From contig NZ_JAKGCT010000004.1 in the NCBI RefSeq assembly GCF_022230885.1, positions 1,054,001-1,118,000 on the forward strand: 64,000 bases of DNA, in the 5' to 3' direction. This stretch comes from Paenalcaligenes niemegkensis. GTDB lineage: Bacteria > Pseudomonadota > Gammaproteobacteria > Burkholderiales > Burkholderiaceae_B. Below are positions 40,056-49,985 of the stretch, one piece after another. Every line of letters begins with the position of its first letter. Position 1 is the stretch's first letter. The notes under the pieces are model-generated. The model was not told where the DNA came from, made no database searches, and was given only the letters and a program-made list of their open reading frames with translations. Made by a program: the position numbers and the translations under genes.

Positions 40056-40988
40056 TTATCCTTTTAGCGCACTGATCGTTTGCTCTAGTGAGCTTGGGTC
40101 GTTCACCGAATAAACCACCATATCGCGATCAATACGTTTAATTAAACCGGCCAATACTTTGCCTGGACCGCATTCTACAATATGTGTGATGCCCATGGCT
40201 TTCATGGCCTGGACTGTTTCTACCCATCGCACCGGATGCCATGCCTGACGCACCAGCGCCGAACGGATCTGAGCTATATCGGAAGGGCTCTGCACATCAA
40301 CATTATTAATAACAGGCACTGCGGGGACCTGCATGGATACCTCTTTCAGGGCGCTTTCGAGTACCTGAGCGGCCGGCTTCAGCAAGCTTGAGTGAAAAGG
40401 GGCCGAAACAGGCAGCACTACTGCCCGGCGGGCCCCTTGCGCTTTAGCAAGTTCACAGGCACGCTCTACTGCCGTCACATGACCGGCTATCACCACTTGG
40501 GCTGGCGCATTAAAGTTGACCGCTTCTACAGTCTCGCCCTGGGCTGCTTCTGCACAGACAGCAATCACCTGATCATCATCCAGACCCAGGATTGCTGCCA
40601 TAGTACCCGTGCCCACCGGCACAGCCTCTTGCATGGCACTAGCGCGAATTCGCACCAGACGCACTGCATCAGCCAAAGCAAGCGCTCCGGAGGCGGTCAA
40701 TGCAGAGTATTCTCCCAAGCTATGACCCGCCATCACTGCAGGCACAGGGCCATCAAGGGCCTTCCACGCCTGATACATCGCTACTGCTGCACTGAGCATT
40801 GCTGGCTGGGTATGGACAGTGAGGTTTAGATCTTCTGCCGGGCCTTGCGCTATTAGCGCTGAAAGGCTGTAGTCCAAAGCTTGATCTGCTTCGGCCATTA
40901 CAGATTGAACGGCAGGATTGTCGAGCCACGCATCAAGCATACCTACAGCTTGTGAACCCTGGCCCGGAAATACCAAAGCAAATTTCAT
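40056..40988 (-). CDS. fabD: Malonyl-CoA:ACP transacylase
   Basis: Loads malonyl groups onto ACP. 310 residues. FPGQGSQAVGML opens the fold, the nucleophile Ser is in AGHSLGEYSALTASG, the Arg in LVRIRASAMQEAV, and the His in PVSAPFHSSLLKPA. ECGPGKVLAGLIKRI lies near the end. It is followed by fabG after 2 bp and preceded by fabH with a 64-bp gap. Confidence 0.97.
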   Translation of the reverse strand: MKFALVFPGQGSQAVGMLDAWLDNPAVQSVMAEADQALDYSLSALIAQGPAEDLNLTVHTQPAMLSAAVAMYQAWKALDGPVPAVMAGHSLGEYSALTASGALALADAVRLVRIRASAMQEAVPVGTGTMAAILGLDDDQVIAVCAEAAQGETVEAVNFNAPAQVVIAGHVTAVERACELAKAQGARRAVVLPVSAPFHSSLLKPAAQVLESALKEVSMQVPAVPVINNVDVQSPSDIAQIRSALVRQAWHPVRWVETVQAMKAMGITHIVECGPGKVLAGLIKRIDRDMVVYSVNDPSSLEQTISALKG

Positions 40989-41052
40989 ATTTTTACCCGT
41001 CTCTGATTTAAATGGTGTCTTCCAACCGCAAGAACCCTATTAAGCGAAGCAA

Positions 41053-42027
41053 CTACATGCGCACCAGCACAGAGCCCCAGGTGAATCCGCCACCAACCCC
41101 CTGCAGCAAGGCCAGATGACCAGGCTGGATACGGCCGTCCTTGCGGGCCACGTCAAGCGCCAAAGGCACACTGGCTGCTGAAGTATTGGCATGCCGGTCA
41201 ACCGTAACAACAACTTTACTGGAATCAATGCCCAACTTGCGCCCCAGGAAGTTGATGATACGCAGGTTGGCTTGGTGAGGAATCATCCAGTCTATGTCTG
41301 CCAGCTGTACACCAGCCTGTTCGCATACCTCGTGGGCTGACTGCGCAAGCGAGTTGACCGCAAACTTAAATACGGCCTGGCCATCCATACGCAAAAACGG
41401 ATCGCCAACAACAACGCCATGAGAAACATTACCTGCCGCCGCTAAAATATTCATTTGCGTGCCATCAGCGTTAAGCTGAGCACCTACTACACCGGGCTCA
41501 TCGCTGGCGCTGAGCACGACGGCACCTGCGCCATCGCCAAACAGCACGCAAGTGCTTCGATCGTTCCAGTCGAGAATACCGGAAAAAACCTCGGCACCGA
41601 TGACCAGTACATTTTTAGCGCGCCCGGCTTTAATAAATGTCTCGCCAGTCGTCAACGCATATACGAATCCGCTGCATACGGCTTGCACGTCAAAGGCAGC
41701 TGCATTTTTAGCGCCAAGTTCGGCCTGAACAATACAGGCAGTGCTAGGAAAAATAAAATCGGGGGTGGATGTCGCAAGAATAATGAGGTCGATATCCGAG
41801 GCAGCCAAGCCGGCATCATCAAGAGCGATTTGTGAGGCCTTGACCGCCAGATGGCTAGTCTTGACCCCTTGCTCAACTAAATGACGCTGCAGTATCCCTG
41901 TACGCTCACGTATCCACTGATCTGAGGTTTCAATGCCGCGCTCGGCAAGCTCAACCGCCAAATCATCGTTAGAAACCACTCGCGGTGGCAAATAACCGCC
42001 GGACCCAATTATTTTGGCATATGGCAT
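41053..42027 (-). CDS. fabH: 3-oxoacyl-[ACP] synthase III
   Basis: Initiates fatty-acid synthesis by condensing acetyl-CoA with malonyl-ACP. 324 residues. The catalytic Cys is in [15 protein letters not shown], the His in [12 protein letters not shown] and the Asn in [33 protein letters not shown] opens the protein. It lies 26 bp downstream of plsX. Confidence 0.97.
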   Translation of the reverse strand: MPYAKIIGSGGYLPPRVVSNDDLAVELAERGIETSDQWIRERTGILQRHLVEQGVKTSHLAVKASQIALDDAGLAASDIDLIILATSTPDFIFPSTACIVQAELGAKNAAAFDVQAVCSGFVYALTTGETFIKAGRAKNVLVIGAEVFSGILDWNDRSTCVLFGDGAGAVVLSASDEPGVVGAQLNADGTQMNILAAAGNVSHGVVVGDPFLRMDGQAVFKFAVNSLAQSAHEVCEQAGVQLADIDWMIPHQANLRIINFLGRKLGIDSSKVVVTVDRHANTSAASVPLALDVARKDGRIQPGHLALLQGVGGGFTWGSVLVRM

Positions 42028-42053
42028 AGAGATAGATTCCTGACAGCCGCGTA

Positions 42054-43139
42054 TTACTGCGCGGTTTCTGATTGTTCGCCCTGAGCAGGAAGAGATTGGG
42101 CTTCGTCGGCTTCCGGAAAGCTGAGCCGCAAACGCTCTATAGCTTCGGTTATGCCTTCGAGCAGCCCGTTCTTCACAGCGTAGCGGGCACGCTGCAGGGC
42201 ATTGCCATAAGCATATGCATCTGCAGAACCATGACTTTTTATGACAATACCACGTAAGCCCAACAGCGCCGCACCGTTGTAGCGCCGGTTATCGACGCGA
42301 TGACTTAAGCGATTGAGCACGGGTTTGGCAACCAGGCCCGCAGTCATGCTAAGTGTGTTTCGGGTGAACTCTTCACGGAGCATGCTGGCCACCATCTTGG
42401 CCAAGCCTTCGAGAGACTTCAGCACTACATTACCAACAAACCCATCGCACACGACAATATCGACGGTACCTTTACAGATATCATCACCCTCAACGTTGCC
42501 GTAGAAATTAAGGCCACTTTTTCGCAGAAGCTCTGCAGCTCGCTTGACAACTTCGTTGCCTTTAATGACCTCTTCGCCAATATTAAGCAAACCCAAAGTA
42601 GGACGCACACGCCGGTCAACGGTGCTGGCAAGGGCAGTCCCCATTATTGCAAACTGCAGCAAGTGCTCTGCCGTGCAATCCACGTTGGCTCCGAGATCGA
42701 GCATCGTGGTGGCGCCGCCTTTTTGATTAGGAATAGAAGCGGCGATTGCCGGACGATCAATGCCGTCCAGCGTTTTTAATACATACCGTGTGATGGCCAT
42801 CCAGGCACCGGTATTTCCTGCCGAAAGACAGGCATCGGCCAAACCATCTTTTACTGCTTGGGCAGCCACTCGCATCGACGAATTCTTTTTGCGACGAAGC
42901 GCCACTTCTACCGAATCGTCCATAGTGACAACTTCGGAAGCGTGAAGTATTTCGTACCAGTCGTCTGAGCGGTTTCCACAGTCGGCCAACTGTTTTTTTA
43001 TTGCATCCGTATCGCCCACCAGCAGACACAAGGTGTCAGAGTGTTCTCGTGCAAACTGCATAGCGGCAGGAATAGTAACGGCCAAGCCGATATCCCCGCC
43101 CATGCAATCGATAGCGATACGTATTGATTTTATTGTCAT
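42054..43139 (-). CDS. plsX: Phosphate acyltransferase PlsX
   Basis: Makes acyl-phosphate from acyl-ACP for phospholipid synthesis. 361 residues. [17 protein letters not shown] at the N-terminus, [20 protein letters not shown] and [30 protein letters not shown] and [13 protein letters not shown] are PlsX signatures. The C-terminal 20 residues are a polar tail. It follows rpmF by 42 bp, the usual rpmF-plsX-fabH order. Confidence 0.97.
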   Translation of the reverse strand: MTIKSIRIAIDCMGGDIGLAVTIPAAMQFAREHSDTLCLLVGDTDAIKKQLADCGNRSDDWYEILHASEVVTMDDSVEVALRRKKNSSMRVAAQAVKDGLADACLSAGNTGAWMAITRYVLKTLDGIDRPAIAASIPNQKGGATTMLDLGANVDCTAEHLLQFAIMGTALASTVDRRVRPTLGLLNIGEEVIKGNEVVKRAAELLRKSGLNFYGNVEGDDICKGTVDIVVCDGFVGNVVLKSLEGLAKMVASMLREEFTRNTLSMTAGLVAKPVLNRLSHRVDNRRYNGAALLGLRGIVIKSHGSADAYAYGNALQRARYAVKNGLLEGITEAIERLRLSFPEADEAQSLPAQGEQSETAQ

Positions 43140-43181
43140 TAGGCACGCAGACGTAGTGAATGCGAAGCACTAAACAACGAA

Positions 43182-43364
43182 TTAATCGTCGTTTTTAGTT
43201 TTCAGCACTTTACGACCACGGTAGATGCCGTTGGGGCTAATGTGGTGGCGCAGATGCAATTCGCCAGTAGTGGCTTCGATTGCTGTTGATGGGCCGGTAA
43301 GAGCATCGTGTGAACGGCGCATGCCACGACGCGATGGGCTCTTTTTAGTTTTCTGAACAGCCAT
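43182..43364 (-). CDS. rpmF: 50S ribosomal protein L32
   Basis: A 60-residue basic protein: [20 protein letters not shown] at the N-terminus, [18 protein letters not shown] toward the end. It lacks the zinc-binding cysteines seen in some L32 paralogues, consistent with the usual proteobacterial form. It lies between the DUF177 gene and plsX. Confidence 0.97.
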   Translation of the reverse strand: MAVQKTKKSPSRRGMRRSHDALTGPSTAIEATTGELHLRHHISPNGIYRGRKVLKTKNDD

Positions 43365-43436
43365 GATGACTCCTGTGTACAGGGCTAACCAGAAAGCGAC
43401 TGGCCCCGCAAATTAAAAAATAAGTTAAAAAATGAG

Positions 43437-43973
43437 CTAAAATTTCTTCAGCTTGCTTAACATCGCAAACGGATTCGGTTTCTCGGCATCTAAAAAATTC
43501 GGCTCGTCGTTGCTAGACAAAGCGTCAGGCAACGAAGGGCAAATTTCGTGGCGCGCCACATACGGCAAACTAAGGATTACCTCGTCTTCGATTAATTCGA
43601 GTAAGTTTAATCGCTGCGTTGCCAGTATACGGTCTGAACCTTCGAAATCGTCTTCATCAAGCTCTAGCTCAGCTTCGGTGTCTACAATCTCGAAAGAGTT
43701 CAGCACCTCGACCGGCTGCTCGAAAGGGGTTAGACATCGCTGGCACTCGAGGATTATAAACCCTGTGACGTGCAGATGAATAAAACGACGCCCCGCCGAA
43801 TCAAGCTCGCCCCGAACGGACCAACTAAACTTCTGCCCTTGCTGTTCCGGCAGATCTTCAGTGGCGCGCGCCAAAGCACTAATATCAACCACACCCGACC
43901 TGCTATCGCCCAGACGTGTAAACGAAGCAGCTTCCAGAAGATATTGCGTAGTATCCACAACGACCTCCGGCAT
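43437..43973 (-). CDS. yceD: DUF177/YceD-family protein
   Basis: 178 residues, acidic. The central motif FIILECQRCLTPFEQPVEV with a Cys pair, DTEAELELDEDDFEGSD and the C-terminal LSLPYVARHEICPSLP and KPNPFAMLSKLK define the YceD/DUF177 family. Related proteins in plants and bacteria have been linked to 23S rRNA accumulation. It heads the rpmF-plsX-fab cluster and is divergent from maf across 77 bp. Confidence 0.93.
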   Translation of the reverse strand: MPEVVVDTTQYLLEAASFTRLGDSRSGVVDISALARATEDLPEQQGQKFSWSVRGELDSAGRRFIHLHVTGFIILECQRCLTPFEQPVEVLNSFEIVDTEAELELDEDDFEGSDRILATQRLNLLELIEDEVILSLPYVARHEICPSLPDALSSNDEPNFLDAEKPNPFAMLSKLKKF

Positions 43974-44050
43974 TCCAATAACGAGGAAAACATTAGATAA
44001 TACAGCGCAGACAGTTATACAGTCAAACTTTTAACCGATTAAGCATAACC

Positions 44051-44650
44051 ATGCGTCTTATTCTTGCATCCGGCTCGCCGTACCGCCGCGACATGTTACA
44101 GCGGCTTGCCCTCCCCTTCGAGGTTATCACATCAAATGTTGACGAAACACCACAGCTTGACGAGACACCCGAAGCTCTTTCACTCAGGCTGTCACAAGAA
44201 AAAGCCATGGCCGTGGCCAAACATCATCCGGATGCCATCGTTATTGGCTCGGATCAGGTCGCTGCGCTAGGTAAGCTGGCTATAGGCAAAGCGGGAAGCT
44301 ATGATTTAGCAGTTGAGCAATTGCAGCAGCTCAGTGGTCAAACGGTAGTGTTTCACAGCTCGCTATGCGTGGCACTGCAAGACCGACTGTGGTGCGAGAG
44401 CGTGCCCACCACCTGCGCCTTCAAAAGGCTGAGCCTGGACGAAATCCATTACTATCTGCGGCACGATAAACCTTTTGACACGGCAGGCAGCGCCAAGGCC
44501 GAAAGCCTGGGAATCGCGCTGATGGAATCCATGCACTCCGACGATCCCACCGCTATTATTGGTCTGCCCCTTATTGCCCTAAGCCGGCTACTACGAAAAG
44601 TTGGGCTAAACCCCTGCTTGGCCCCGGGCCACTCGCTCTTTAACTCTTAA
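44051..44650 (+). CDS. Maf-family nucleoside triphosphate pyrophosphatase (YceF-like)
   Basis: Hydrolyses non-canonical nucleotides; the YceF branch prefers 7-methyl-GTP. 199 residues. RLILASGSPYRRDMLQRL is the Maf signature, with DETP and VIGSDQVAALG providing the metal site and FDTAGSAKAESLG the substrate loop. Its position divergent from yceD-rpmF matches yceF in many proteobacteria. The following methylase-like gene starts 16 bp after the stop. Confidence 0.92.
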   Translation: MRLILASGSPYRRDMLQRLALPFEVITSNVDETPQLDETPEALSLRLSQEKAMAVAKHHPDAIVIGSDQVAALGKLAIGKAGSYDLAVEQLQQLSGQTVVFHSSLCVALQDRLWCESVPTTCAFKRLSLDEIHYYLRHDKPFDTAGSAKAESLGIALMESMHSDDPTAIIGLPLIALSRLLRKVGLNPCLAPGHSLFNS

Positions 44651-44666
44651 ACGCTAAGGATTTCTG

Positions 44667-45383
44667 GTGTCCACCACAGCTTATTTACATCTCATTCCCG
44701 TCAGCCTGGGCGAGGCCGATCTTGGCCTATGGCTTCCCGCCAGTGTTCAGGCCAAAGCTCAGTCTCTTGACACCTACATTGCAGAAAACGCCAAGACCGC
44801 CAGAGCTTTTCTCAAACAAACAGGCACCCTCAAGCCCTTGCAAGAGATCACCATTCACACACTCGACAAACAAGGTACGGCCCCACAGAAAATACGTGAG
44901 TGGTTATCGCCTATTCGTGACGGCGGCGAAATTGGCCTCGTGTCCGAAGCGGGCTGCCCTGCCGTGGCCGATCCAGGTGCCGCCGTGGTCGCTATAGCGC
45001 ATGAACTGAATATTCAGGTAATGCCTCACGTAGGCCCGTCTTCTATCTTGCTAAGCCTTATGGCAAGTGGACTTGATGGCCAACAGTTCGCGTTTCACGG
45101 ATACCCTCCCGTCAAGGACCCCGAACGAAGCAAGACCCTGAAGGAATGGGAGGCCCACTCTAAAAAGCAGCGCCAAACTCAGATCTTCATTGAAACGCCC
45201 TATCGTAACAGCGCCATATTCGCCGCCTTGCTGCAAAACCTGAACAAGAACACAAAGCTGTGCGTTGCTCGCTCGCTAACCACGGCTGATCAATGGGTGC
45301 GTACACTAAGCGTTGACCAGTGGATCAAGCAGCCTGCTCCCGAGCTCAGCAAGCAGCCCACAATTTTTCTGTTTCAAGCGTAA
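44667..45383 (+). CDS. SAM-dependent methyltransferase of the tetrapyrrole methylase/RsmI-like family
   Basis: 238 residues. YLHLIPVSLGEADLGLWLPA starts the fold; EIGLVSEAGCPAVADPG is the RsmI-like glycine/aspartate motif, followed by VGPSSILLSLMASGLDGQQF and IFIETPYRNSAIFAAL. RsmI methylates 16S rRNA C1402, but this protein is shorter at the C-terminus and diverges in the N-terminal loop, so its target may differ. The start is GTG 44667 with AAGGA 7 nt upstream. It sits directly after maf. Confidence 0.85.
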   Translation: MSTTAYLHLIPVSLGEADLGLWLPASVQAKAQSLDTYIAENAKTARAFLKQTGTLKPLQEITIHTLDKQGTAPQKIREWLSPIRDGGEIGLVSEAGCPAVADPGAAVVAIAHELNIQVMPHVGPSSILLSLMASGLDGQQFAFHGYPPVKDPERSKTLKEWEAHSKKQRQTQIFIETPYRNSAIFAALLQNLNKNTKLCVARSLTTADQWVRTLSVDQWIKQPAPELSKQPTIFLFQA

Positions 45384-45408
45384 CCATTCTTCACAGGCTG
45401 ATATTTAT

Positions 45409-46239
45409 ATGCCCTTTCTACCTTTCTCCGCCCGCCGTCCTTCCACCTCAAGTTTCGTCCTGGTGATGTTAGTGGCGGCAGTGCTGTCTGGCTGCAGCTC
45501 TGCCCCGCGAATCGGCAACACAAAGGTAGATGACAGCATTCAGGCCCAGGGACAAAACAGCCGGGTGCGCCATATCGTCCTGCACTACACCTCTGGCGAT
45601 ACCCCAACGTCGTTGAAAGTGCTTAGCCAGCACGACGTCAGCAGCCACTACCTCATTAGTGATGACTCTCCGCCCAAACTCTACAAACTGGTCGATGAAA
45701 ACAGACGTGCCTGGCACGCGGGGGTGGGCCGCTGGGGTGAATATAGCGATCTCAACACCAGCTCCGTGGGTATTGAGATCGTTAATGAGGGCCGGCGCGC
45801 CGATGGTACCTGGGCTCCCTATCAGAAGGCACAAATCGACCTGGCTATCGCTTTGATACAAGATCTGGTCAACCGGCATCGAGTCACCCCTAGCAATATC
45901 GTAGGCCACAGCGATATTGCACCTCAGCGGAAAATAGATCCGGGCCCGCTATTCCCCTGGGCGCAGTTGGCCGAAGCAGGACTGGGGCGCTGGTATAACG
46001 AAACGCAGGCAGCCCAATACCAGCAACGCTATCAAACCGAAGGATTGCCTGGTACCTATGAAATTCAGGAGCTACTTAAATCAATCGGCTACGACGTCAG
46101 CCTGAACGGAGAGCTTGATCGTGCAACCATTAATGTTATAGCTGCCTTTCAGATGCGTTATCGACCAGGCCTCTATGATGGCAACCCTGATGCCCAAACC
46201 GTGGGAATCTTAAAGGCCTTAAGCACTTCAGCGCGATAG
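45409..46239 (+). CDS. N-acetylmuramoyl-L-alanine amidase, AmiD-like lipoprotein
   Basis: 276 residues. The signal peptide ends at a lipobox LSGC (about residue 28). The amidase_2 domain has zinc ligands His (IVLHYTSGDT) and His (VGHSDIAPQRKIDPG) plus AWHAGVGRWG and SSVGIEIVNEG. A C-terminal peptidoglycan-binding-1 domain (about 205-270) includes EIQELLKSIGYDV and VIAAFQMRYRPG. It trims muropeptides at the outer membrane. I use ATG 45409; the longer frame to 45313 overlaps the upstream gene and would bury the signal peptide. Confidence 0.92.
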   Translation: MPFLPFSARRPSTSSFVLVMLVAAVLSGCSSAPRIGNTKVDDSIQAQGQNSRVRHIVLHYTSGDTPTSLKVLSQHDVSSHYLISDDSPPKLYKLVDENRRAWHAGVGRWGEYSDLNTSSVGIEIVNEGRRADGTWAPYQKAQIDLAIALIQDLVNRHRVTPSNIVGHSDIAPQRKIDPGPLFPWAQLAEAGLGRWYNETQAAQYQQRYQTEGLPGTYEIQELLKSIGYDVSLNGELDRATINVIAAFQMRYRPGLYDGNPDAQTVGILKALSTSAR

Positions 46240-46276
46240 CCATTTCCAACAAGGCCGCGGGCAGTACGGAAGGCGG

Positions 46277-46888
46277 CTAGCGTCGACGGTACCAGAGGCG
46301 GCTACCTAACAAGATCAGCAATACCGCGCCATACAGATAGACGTCATTAAAGTCATTTTTCCCACTGCGCACTAAATAGAAGTGCGCAATCGATAACACA
46401 CCAATCAGATAGACGCTGCGGTGCAACCGCTTCCAATTAGCGCCCAGGCGCCTCATGGCTGCGTGGGTAGATGTACACGCCAGCAAGAGCATCAAGACCG
46501 TAGCAATTGCCCCGATGGCAATAAAGGGTCGGTCGAAAATATCGGAAAACATGGCATTCAAGGAAAGCCCGCGCTCCCAGAGCGCCCACCCGAGCACATG
46601 CAAAACCGTGTAAAAGAACGCAAACAATCCCAATGGACGCCGTACCCGTATTATTGAAGGAACCGCCGCAATGTGGCGCACCGGGCTGACGGCCAAGGTC
46701 AACCAAAGCAATACCGTGGCCCAAATGCCTGAAGAGCGGATCAGGAACTCGGCAGGATTTGCGCTCAGGCCCTGAGTAAAACCAAGAATCAACCAGCGCA
46801 AAAGCGGGAAAAAACCAATGCTGAATACCGCAATGCGCGCCAGCAACAAGAACCGATCGGCAGATACTGAACGGAAGATGAATGCCAT
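46277..46888 (-). CDS. msrQ: MsrQ, heme-binding subunit of periplasmic methionine sulfoxide reductase
   Basis: Inner-membrane cytochrome that feeds quinone electrons to MsrP. 203 residues with six predicted helices. ATVLLWLTLAVSPVRHIA, RRPLGLFAFFYTVLHVLGWA and RLGANWKRLHRSVYLIGVLS contain the conserved heme-ligand histidines. Starts directly at the msrP stop (shared base), so the two are coupled. Confidence 0.94.
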   Translation of the reverse strand: MAFIFRSVSADRFLLLARIAVFSIGFFPLLRWLILGFTQGLSANPAEFLIRSSGIWATVLLWLTLAVSPVRHIAAVPSIIRVRRPLGLFAFFYTVLHVLGWALWERGLSLNAMFSDIFDRPFIAIGAIATVLMLLLACTSTHAAMRRLGANWKRLHRSVYLIGVLSIAHFYLVRSGKNDFNDVYLYGAVLLILLGSRLWYRRR

Positions 46889-47847
46889 TAGCAGAAACGA
46901 GCCAGGTCCATGCCACTATACAGTGCAGCAACCTCAGTGCCATAGCCATTAAAGAGCTGGGTTTCAATACGCGGGGCAAACAGTCCTGCACCGATGCGGC
47001 GCTCGGTAGCCTGGCTCCAGCGCGGATGAGGCACATCTGGATTGACGTTGGCATAAAAGCCATACTCGTGAGGAGCCACCAGCATCCAACTGCTGGCTGG
47101 CATTTTCTCGACCAGCTGAATTCGCACGATTGATTTTGCCGACTTGAAGCCGTATTTCCACGGCACAATCAGCCGAACGGGAGCCCCGTTTTGCGCAGGC
47201 AGCTCTGCCCCATACACACCTAAGCCCAGCATGGCCAGCGGGTGCATGGCTTCATCTATACGCAAGGCTTCGGTGTAGGGCCAGTTTAAAATCGGCGAAC
47301 GCAGACCGGGCATGTACTTGGGCATTGCCGCCGTTTCGAACAACACATATTTCGCATTTGCGGTGGGCTCAACCTGCTTTAACAAGGCGCTGAGCGAATA
47401 TCCCAGCCATGGGATCACCATAGACCACCCCTCTACACAGCGCAGACGATACACGCGCTCTTCCAGACTTTGCAGGGCTAGCAGATCATCCAGGTCGAAG
47501 CTTCGAGGCTTCAAGACTTCGCCCTCGATCTGAAGCTGCCACGGGCGTGTAGGCATCTTGGAGGCGTGGCGCTTGGGATCGGCTTTATCCGTACCGAACT
47601 CGTAAAAATTATTATAGGAGCTGACGTCGGAAAAACTAGTCCGTGTCTCGGAGGATCCCCACTGCTCCGGGCTAATGTGTTTGAGAGGCTGTTCAGGCGA
47701 AGGGGCTGCACGAGTGCTTGCCCACGGGGCAGCCAGCGCGATAGCGCCTGCACCCAGCCCGCCCAACAATGTCCTGCGAGAGCGCCAAACCTGCTCATCA
47801 GTGATTTCCGAATCGGGTATGCTGGCTTTATATTTCAGCAAATACAT
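46888..47847 (-). CDS. msrP: MsrP, molybdopterin-dependent methionine sulfoxide reductase
   Basis: Repairs oxidised methionine in periplasmic proteins. 319 residues. A Tat signal peptide is present: SRRTLLGG with Arg24-Arg25 followed by a hydrophobic Ala/Gly stretch and an AxA-type cleavage region. The sulfite-oxidase-like fold shows the Mo-cofactor cysteine in [31 protein letters not shown] and [13 protein letters not shown] also match the family. Pairs with msrQ immediately downstream. The gph-like gene is 19 bp away, upstream on the same strand. Confidence 0.95.
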   Translation of the reverse strand: MYLLKYKASIPDSEITDEQVWRSRRTLLGGLGAGAIALAAPWASTRAAPSPEQPLKHISPEQWGSSETRTSFSDVSSYNNFYEFGTDKADPKRHASKMPTRPWQLQIEGEVLKPRSFDLDDLLALQSLEERVYRLRCVEGWSMVIPWLGYSLSALLKQVEPTANAKYVLFETAAMPKYMPGLRSPILNWPYTEALRIDEAMHPLAMLGLGVYGAELPAQNGAPVRLIVPWKYGFKSAKSIVRIQLVEKMPASSWMLVAPHEYGFYANVNPDVPHPRWSQATERRIGAGLFAPRIETQLFNGYGTEVAALYSGMDLARFC

Positions 47848-47866
47848 AAGATCTGCCTTTCTGGGG

Positions 47867-48526
47867 TTATATACGCTGCAAGATCAGTTCTCGCATCGCA
47901 GCAACGCTATCTACCATGTAGGTAGGCTCGGCGCTGCTTAGGGTTTTAGGGTCGTGCGCCCCATAGGTAACAGCAAGACTATCAAGTCCCGCGCTGGTAG
48001 CCATGACGATATCGTGCGTGGTATCACCCACCATCAAGACATTGGCAGGCGTTAACGACAGCTCTTCAATTAACTCGTATAGCATCCGCGGATGGGGCTT
48101 GCCCTGAGTCTCGTCGGCACAGCGGGTGGCCGCAAAATACGTACCTAAATTGACATTTTGCAACACCCTGTCCAGACCCACGCGACTTTTACCTGTGGCT
48201 ACCGTTAAGACGACTTTGCGCGCCTTAAGTTCATTCATAAAATCCAGCATGCCGTCAAAAAGCTTGATGTGCGGATCCCGCTGCAAAAAATGGTGGCGAT
48301 AGCGCTCCAGGAACAGTGGCATCTGCTCGGCGCCCAGATCGGGGACGGCGCGATACAGCGCACTTTCCAATGACAGTCCAATCACCCAGCTGGCCAGCGT
48401 CATACTGGGCACCTCGAGACCCAGGTCGCCACTGGCCAGGCGAATAGCGGTAGCTATGGAATGAGTGGAATCCATCACCGTCCCGTCCCAATCAAAAATC
48501 ACCGCGTTATAACGCTTTGTACTCAT
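47867..48526 (-). CDS. HAD-family hydrolase, phosphoglycolate-phosphatase-like
   Basis: 219 residues. The HAD motifs are intact: nucleophile Asp in [12 protein letters not shown], Thr/Ser in [13 protein letters not shown], Lys in [12 protein letters not shown] and Asp pair in [12 protein letters not shown]. The cap domain is the C1 helical type. The substrate is not readable; related genes next to rluC are often called gph. It overlaps the rluC stop by 4 bases. Confidence 0.9.
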   Translation of the reverse strand: MSTKRYNAVIFDWDGTVMDSTHSIATAIRLASGDLGLEVPSMTLASWVIGLSLESALYRAVPDLGAEQMPLFLERYRHHFLQRDPHIKLFDGMLDFMNELKARKVVLTVATGKSRVGLDRVLQNVNLGTYFAATRCADETQGKPHPRMLYELIEELSLTPANVLMVGDTTHDIVMATSAGLDSLAVTYGAHDPKTLSSAEPTYMVDSVAAMRELILQRI

Positions 48527-49491
48527 GCTGCTTTCTCCAGACTACGCAATACTTCCTGGCATTCAGCTGGCAAGGGAGCGGAAAGCTCCAGGCGCTCGCC
48601 AGTAATAGGATGATTCATTTGCAAACGACTTGAATGTAAAAACATCCGTTTAAAACCCAGGCGGACAAAGTGCTCACGCACTTGATCGGAACCATACTTG
48701 TCATCTCCCACAATGGAAAAGCCCAAATTGGCGAGGTGCACACGAATTTGATGGGTACGTCCTGTTTTTAAATCAGCCTCAAGCAGGCTGTAACGGCCAT
48801 AGCGGGCAAGCAAATTAATAACGGTATGCGAAGCTTTGCCTTCTGGGTGCACCTTGACGCGGCGCTCTCCACTGGCTGTCATCCACCGCAACAACGGGTC
48901 ACGGATATGCTGGCGGTCGTTTACCCAGTCGCCCACGACCAGCGCCTGATAAAACTTGTCGACACGGCCCTCGCGGAACATATCATGCAATTCCACCAGC
49001 GCATTTCGCCGCCGCGCCACAATCAGCAGGCCGGAAGTGTCCCTGTCCAGCCGGTGCGCCAGCTCTAAAAACCGCTCGGCTGGCCTGGCCGCCCGCAACT
49101 GTTCGATAACACCAAACGACACGCCGCTGCCGCCATGGACTGCCACACCCTGCGGCTTGTCGATGACCAGCAAATACTGATCTTCATAGACGATAGGAAA
49201 GACGGCCGGAGGAACGGGCAGGGTTTCGTCACGCTGCGCCAGACGCATAGGAGGAATACGCAGCAGGTCTCCACTTTGCAAACGATAGTCGCTTGAGACC
49301 CTGCCTTTATTTACGCGTACCTGGCCACCACGTATGGCTTTATATATGTGGCTTTTCGGCACACCTCTACATTCACGAATAAGATAATTATCGACTCGCT
49401 GACCTGCCAACTCAGGCTCGATTTCGACGAAACGGACACGCGGAACTTGGTTATCAATATCTAATGGTTTGCTCATGTCCAAAAGAGGCAT
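48523..49491 (-). CDS. rluC: 23S rRNA pseudouridine synthase, RluC type
   Basis: Makes pseudouridine at positions 955/2504/2580 of 23S rRNA in E. coli. 322 residues. The N-terminal S4 RNA-binding domain (VDNYLIRECRGVPKSHIYKA, RVNKGR) is followed by the RluA-type catalytic domain with the Asp in AHRLDRDTSGLLIVARR and KTGRTHQIRVHLANLG. Divergent from rne across 494 bp, as in E. coli, which supports RluC over RluD. Confidence 0.94.
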   Translation of the reverse strand: MPLLDMSKPLDIDNQVPRVRFVEIEPELAGQRVDNYLIRECRGVPKSHIYKAIRGGQVRVNKGRVSSDYRLQSGDLLRIPPMRLAQRDETLPVPPAVFPIVYEDQYLLVIDKPQGVAVHGGSGVSFGVIEQLRAARPAERFLELAHRLDRDTSGLLIVARRRNALVELHDMFREGRVDKFYQALVVGDWVNDRQHIRDPLLRWMTASGERRVKVHPEGKASHTVINLLARYGRYSLLEADLKTGRTHQIRVHLANLGFSIVGDDKYGSDQVREHFVRLGFKRMFLHSSRLQMNHPITGERLELSAPLPAECQEVLRSLEKAA

Positions 49492-49985
49492 ATAATCGCC
49501 TCAGCCTATGGAAACTGTGACACCGCCAAACGTAGAGATGCAAAGGGTGCGTCTCCGTTAGGCAGGAAAGGTCTCATTGTAATACCTGAGTTCCAGTTTT
49601 CGTGGTCATTTGGTCGCCGGAGCGAGCCTGTTTGCCTGAACACGTGTAGCGTTATGCCCGTGTCCACACATTTGCTTGCCATCCGCGTGCGGCACTGAAC
49701 ACCTGCGAAAAAGTCGTCGCTCTTTAGAATTTAGCACCAGACGCGAGCAAAACCCGAGTCTGTCCCGTTCCCAGCAATTTACTTACCGTCAAACACTATA
49801 GTGATCCTGACCTCCATGCTGACTGAACTGCGCGCTTACCCGCGCACTGTGCCCCCACGACATTACACGGTGGGCATGGCCTGATTCATCTCAGCCTTCC
49901 CTCTGCAGCGAAAAGTGCTACACACCAAGTGACCCGCGGTCGTGCTCCGATAATCGGTGCGCCATGACTACGGAGAATCACGCTC
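49492..49985 (+). other. 494-bp divergent region with probable long rne leader
   Basis: No ORF of interest. Several hairpins are visible on the plus strand: GAGATGC (49535-49541) with GCGTCTC (49549-49555), and a CCGA-TAA-TCGG stem near 49948-49960, shortly before the rne ribosome-binding site. In E. coli the rne 5' leader is about 360 nt and mediates RNase E autoregulation; the length and position here fit that idea. I recognise no riboswitch class. Confidence 0.5.

Noticed and set aside
46437..47168. 243-codon minus-strand frame across msrP/msrQ
   Set aside because: Off-frame shadow; both msrP and msrQ have complete family motifs in their own frames.
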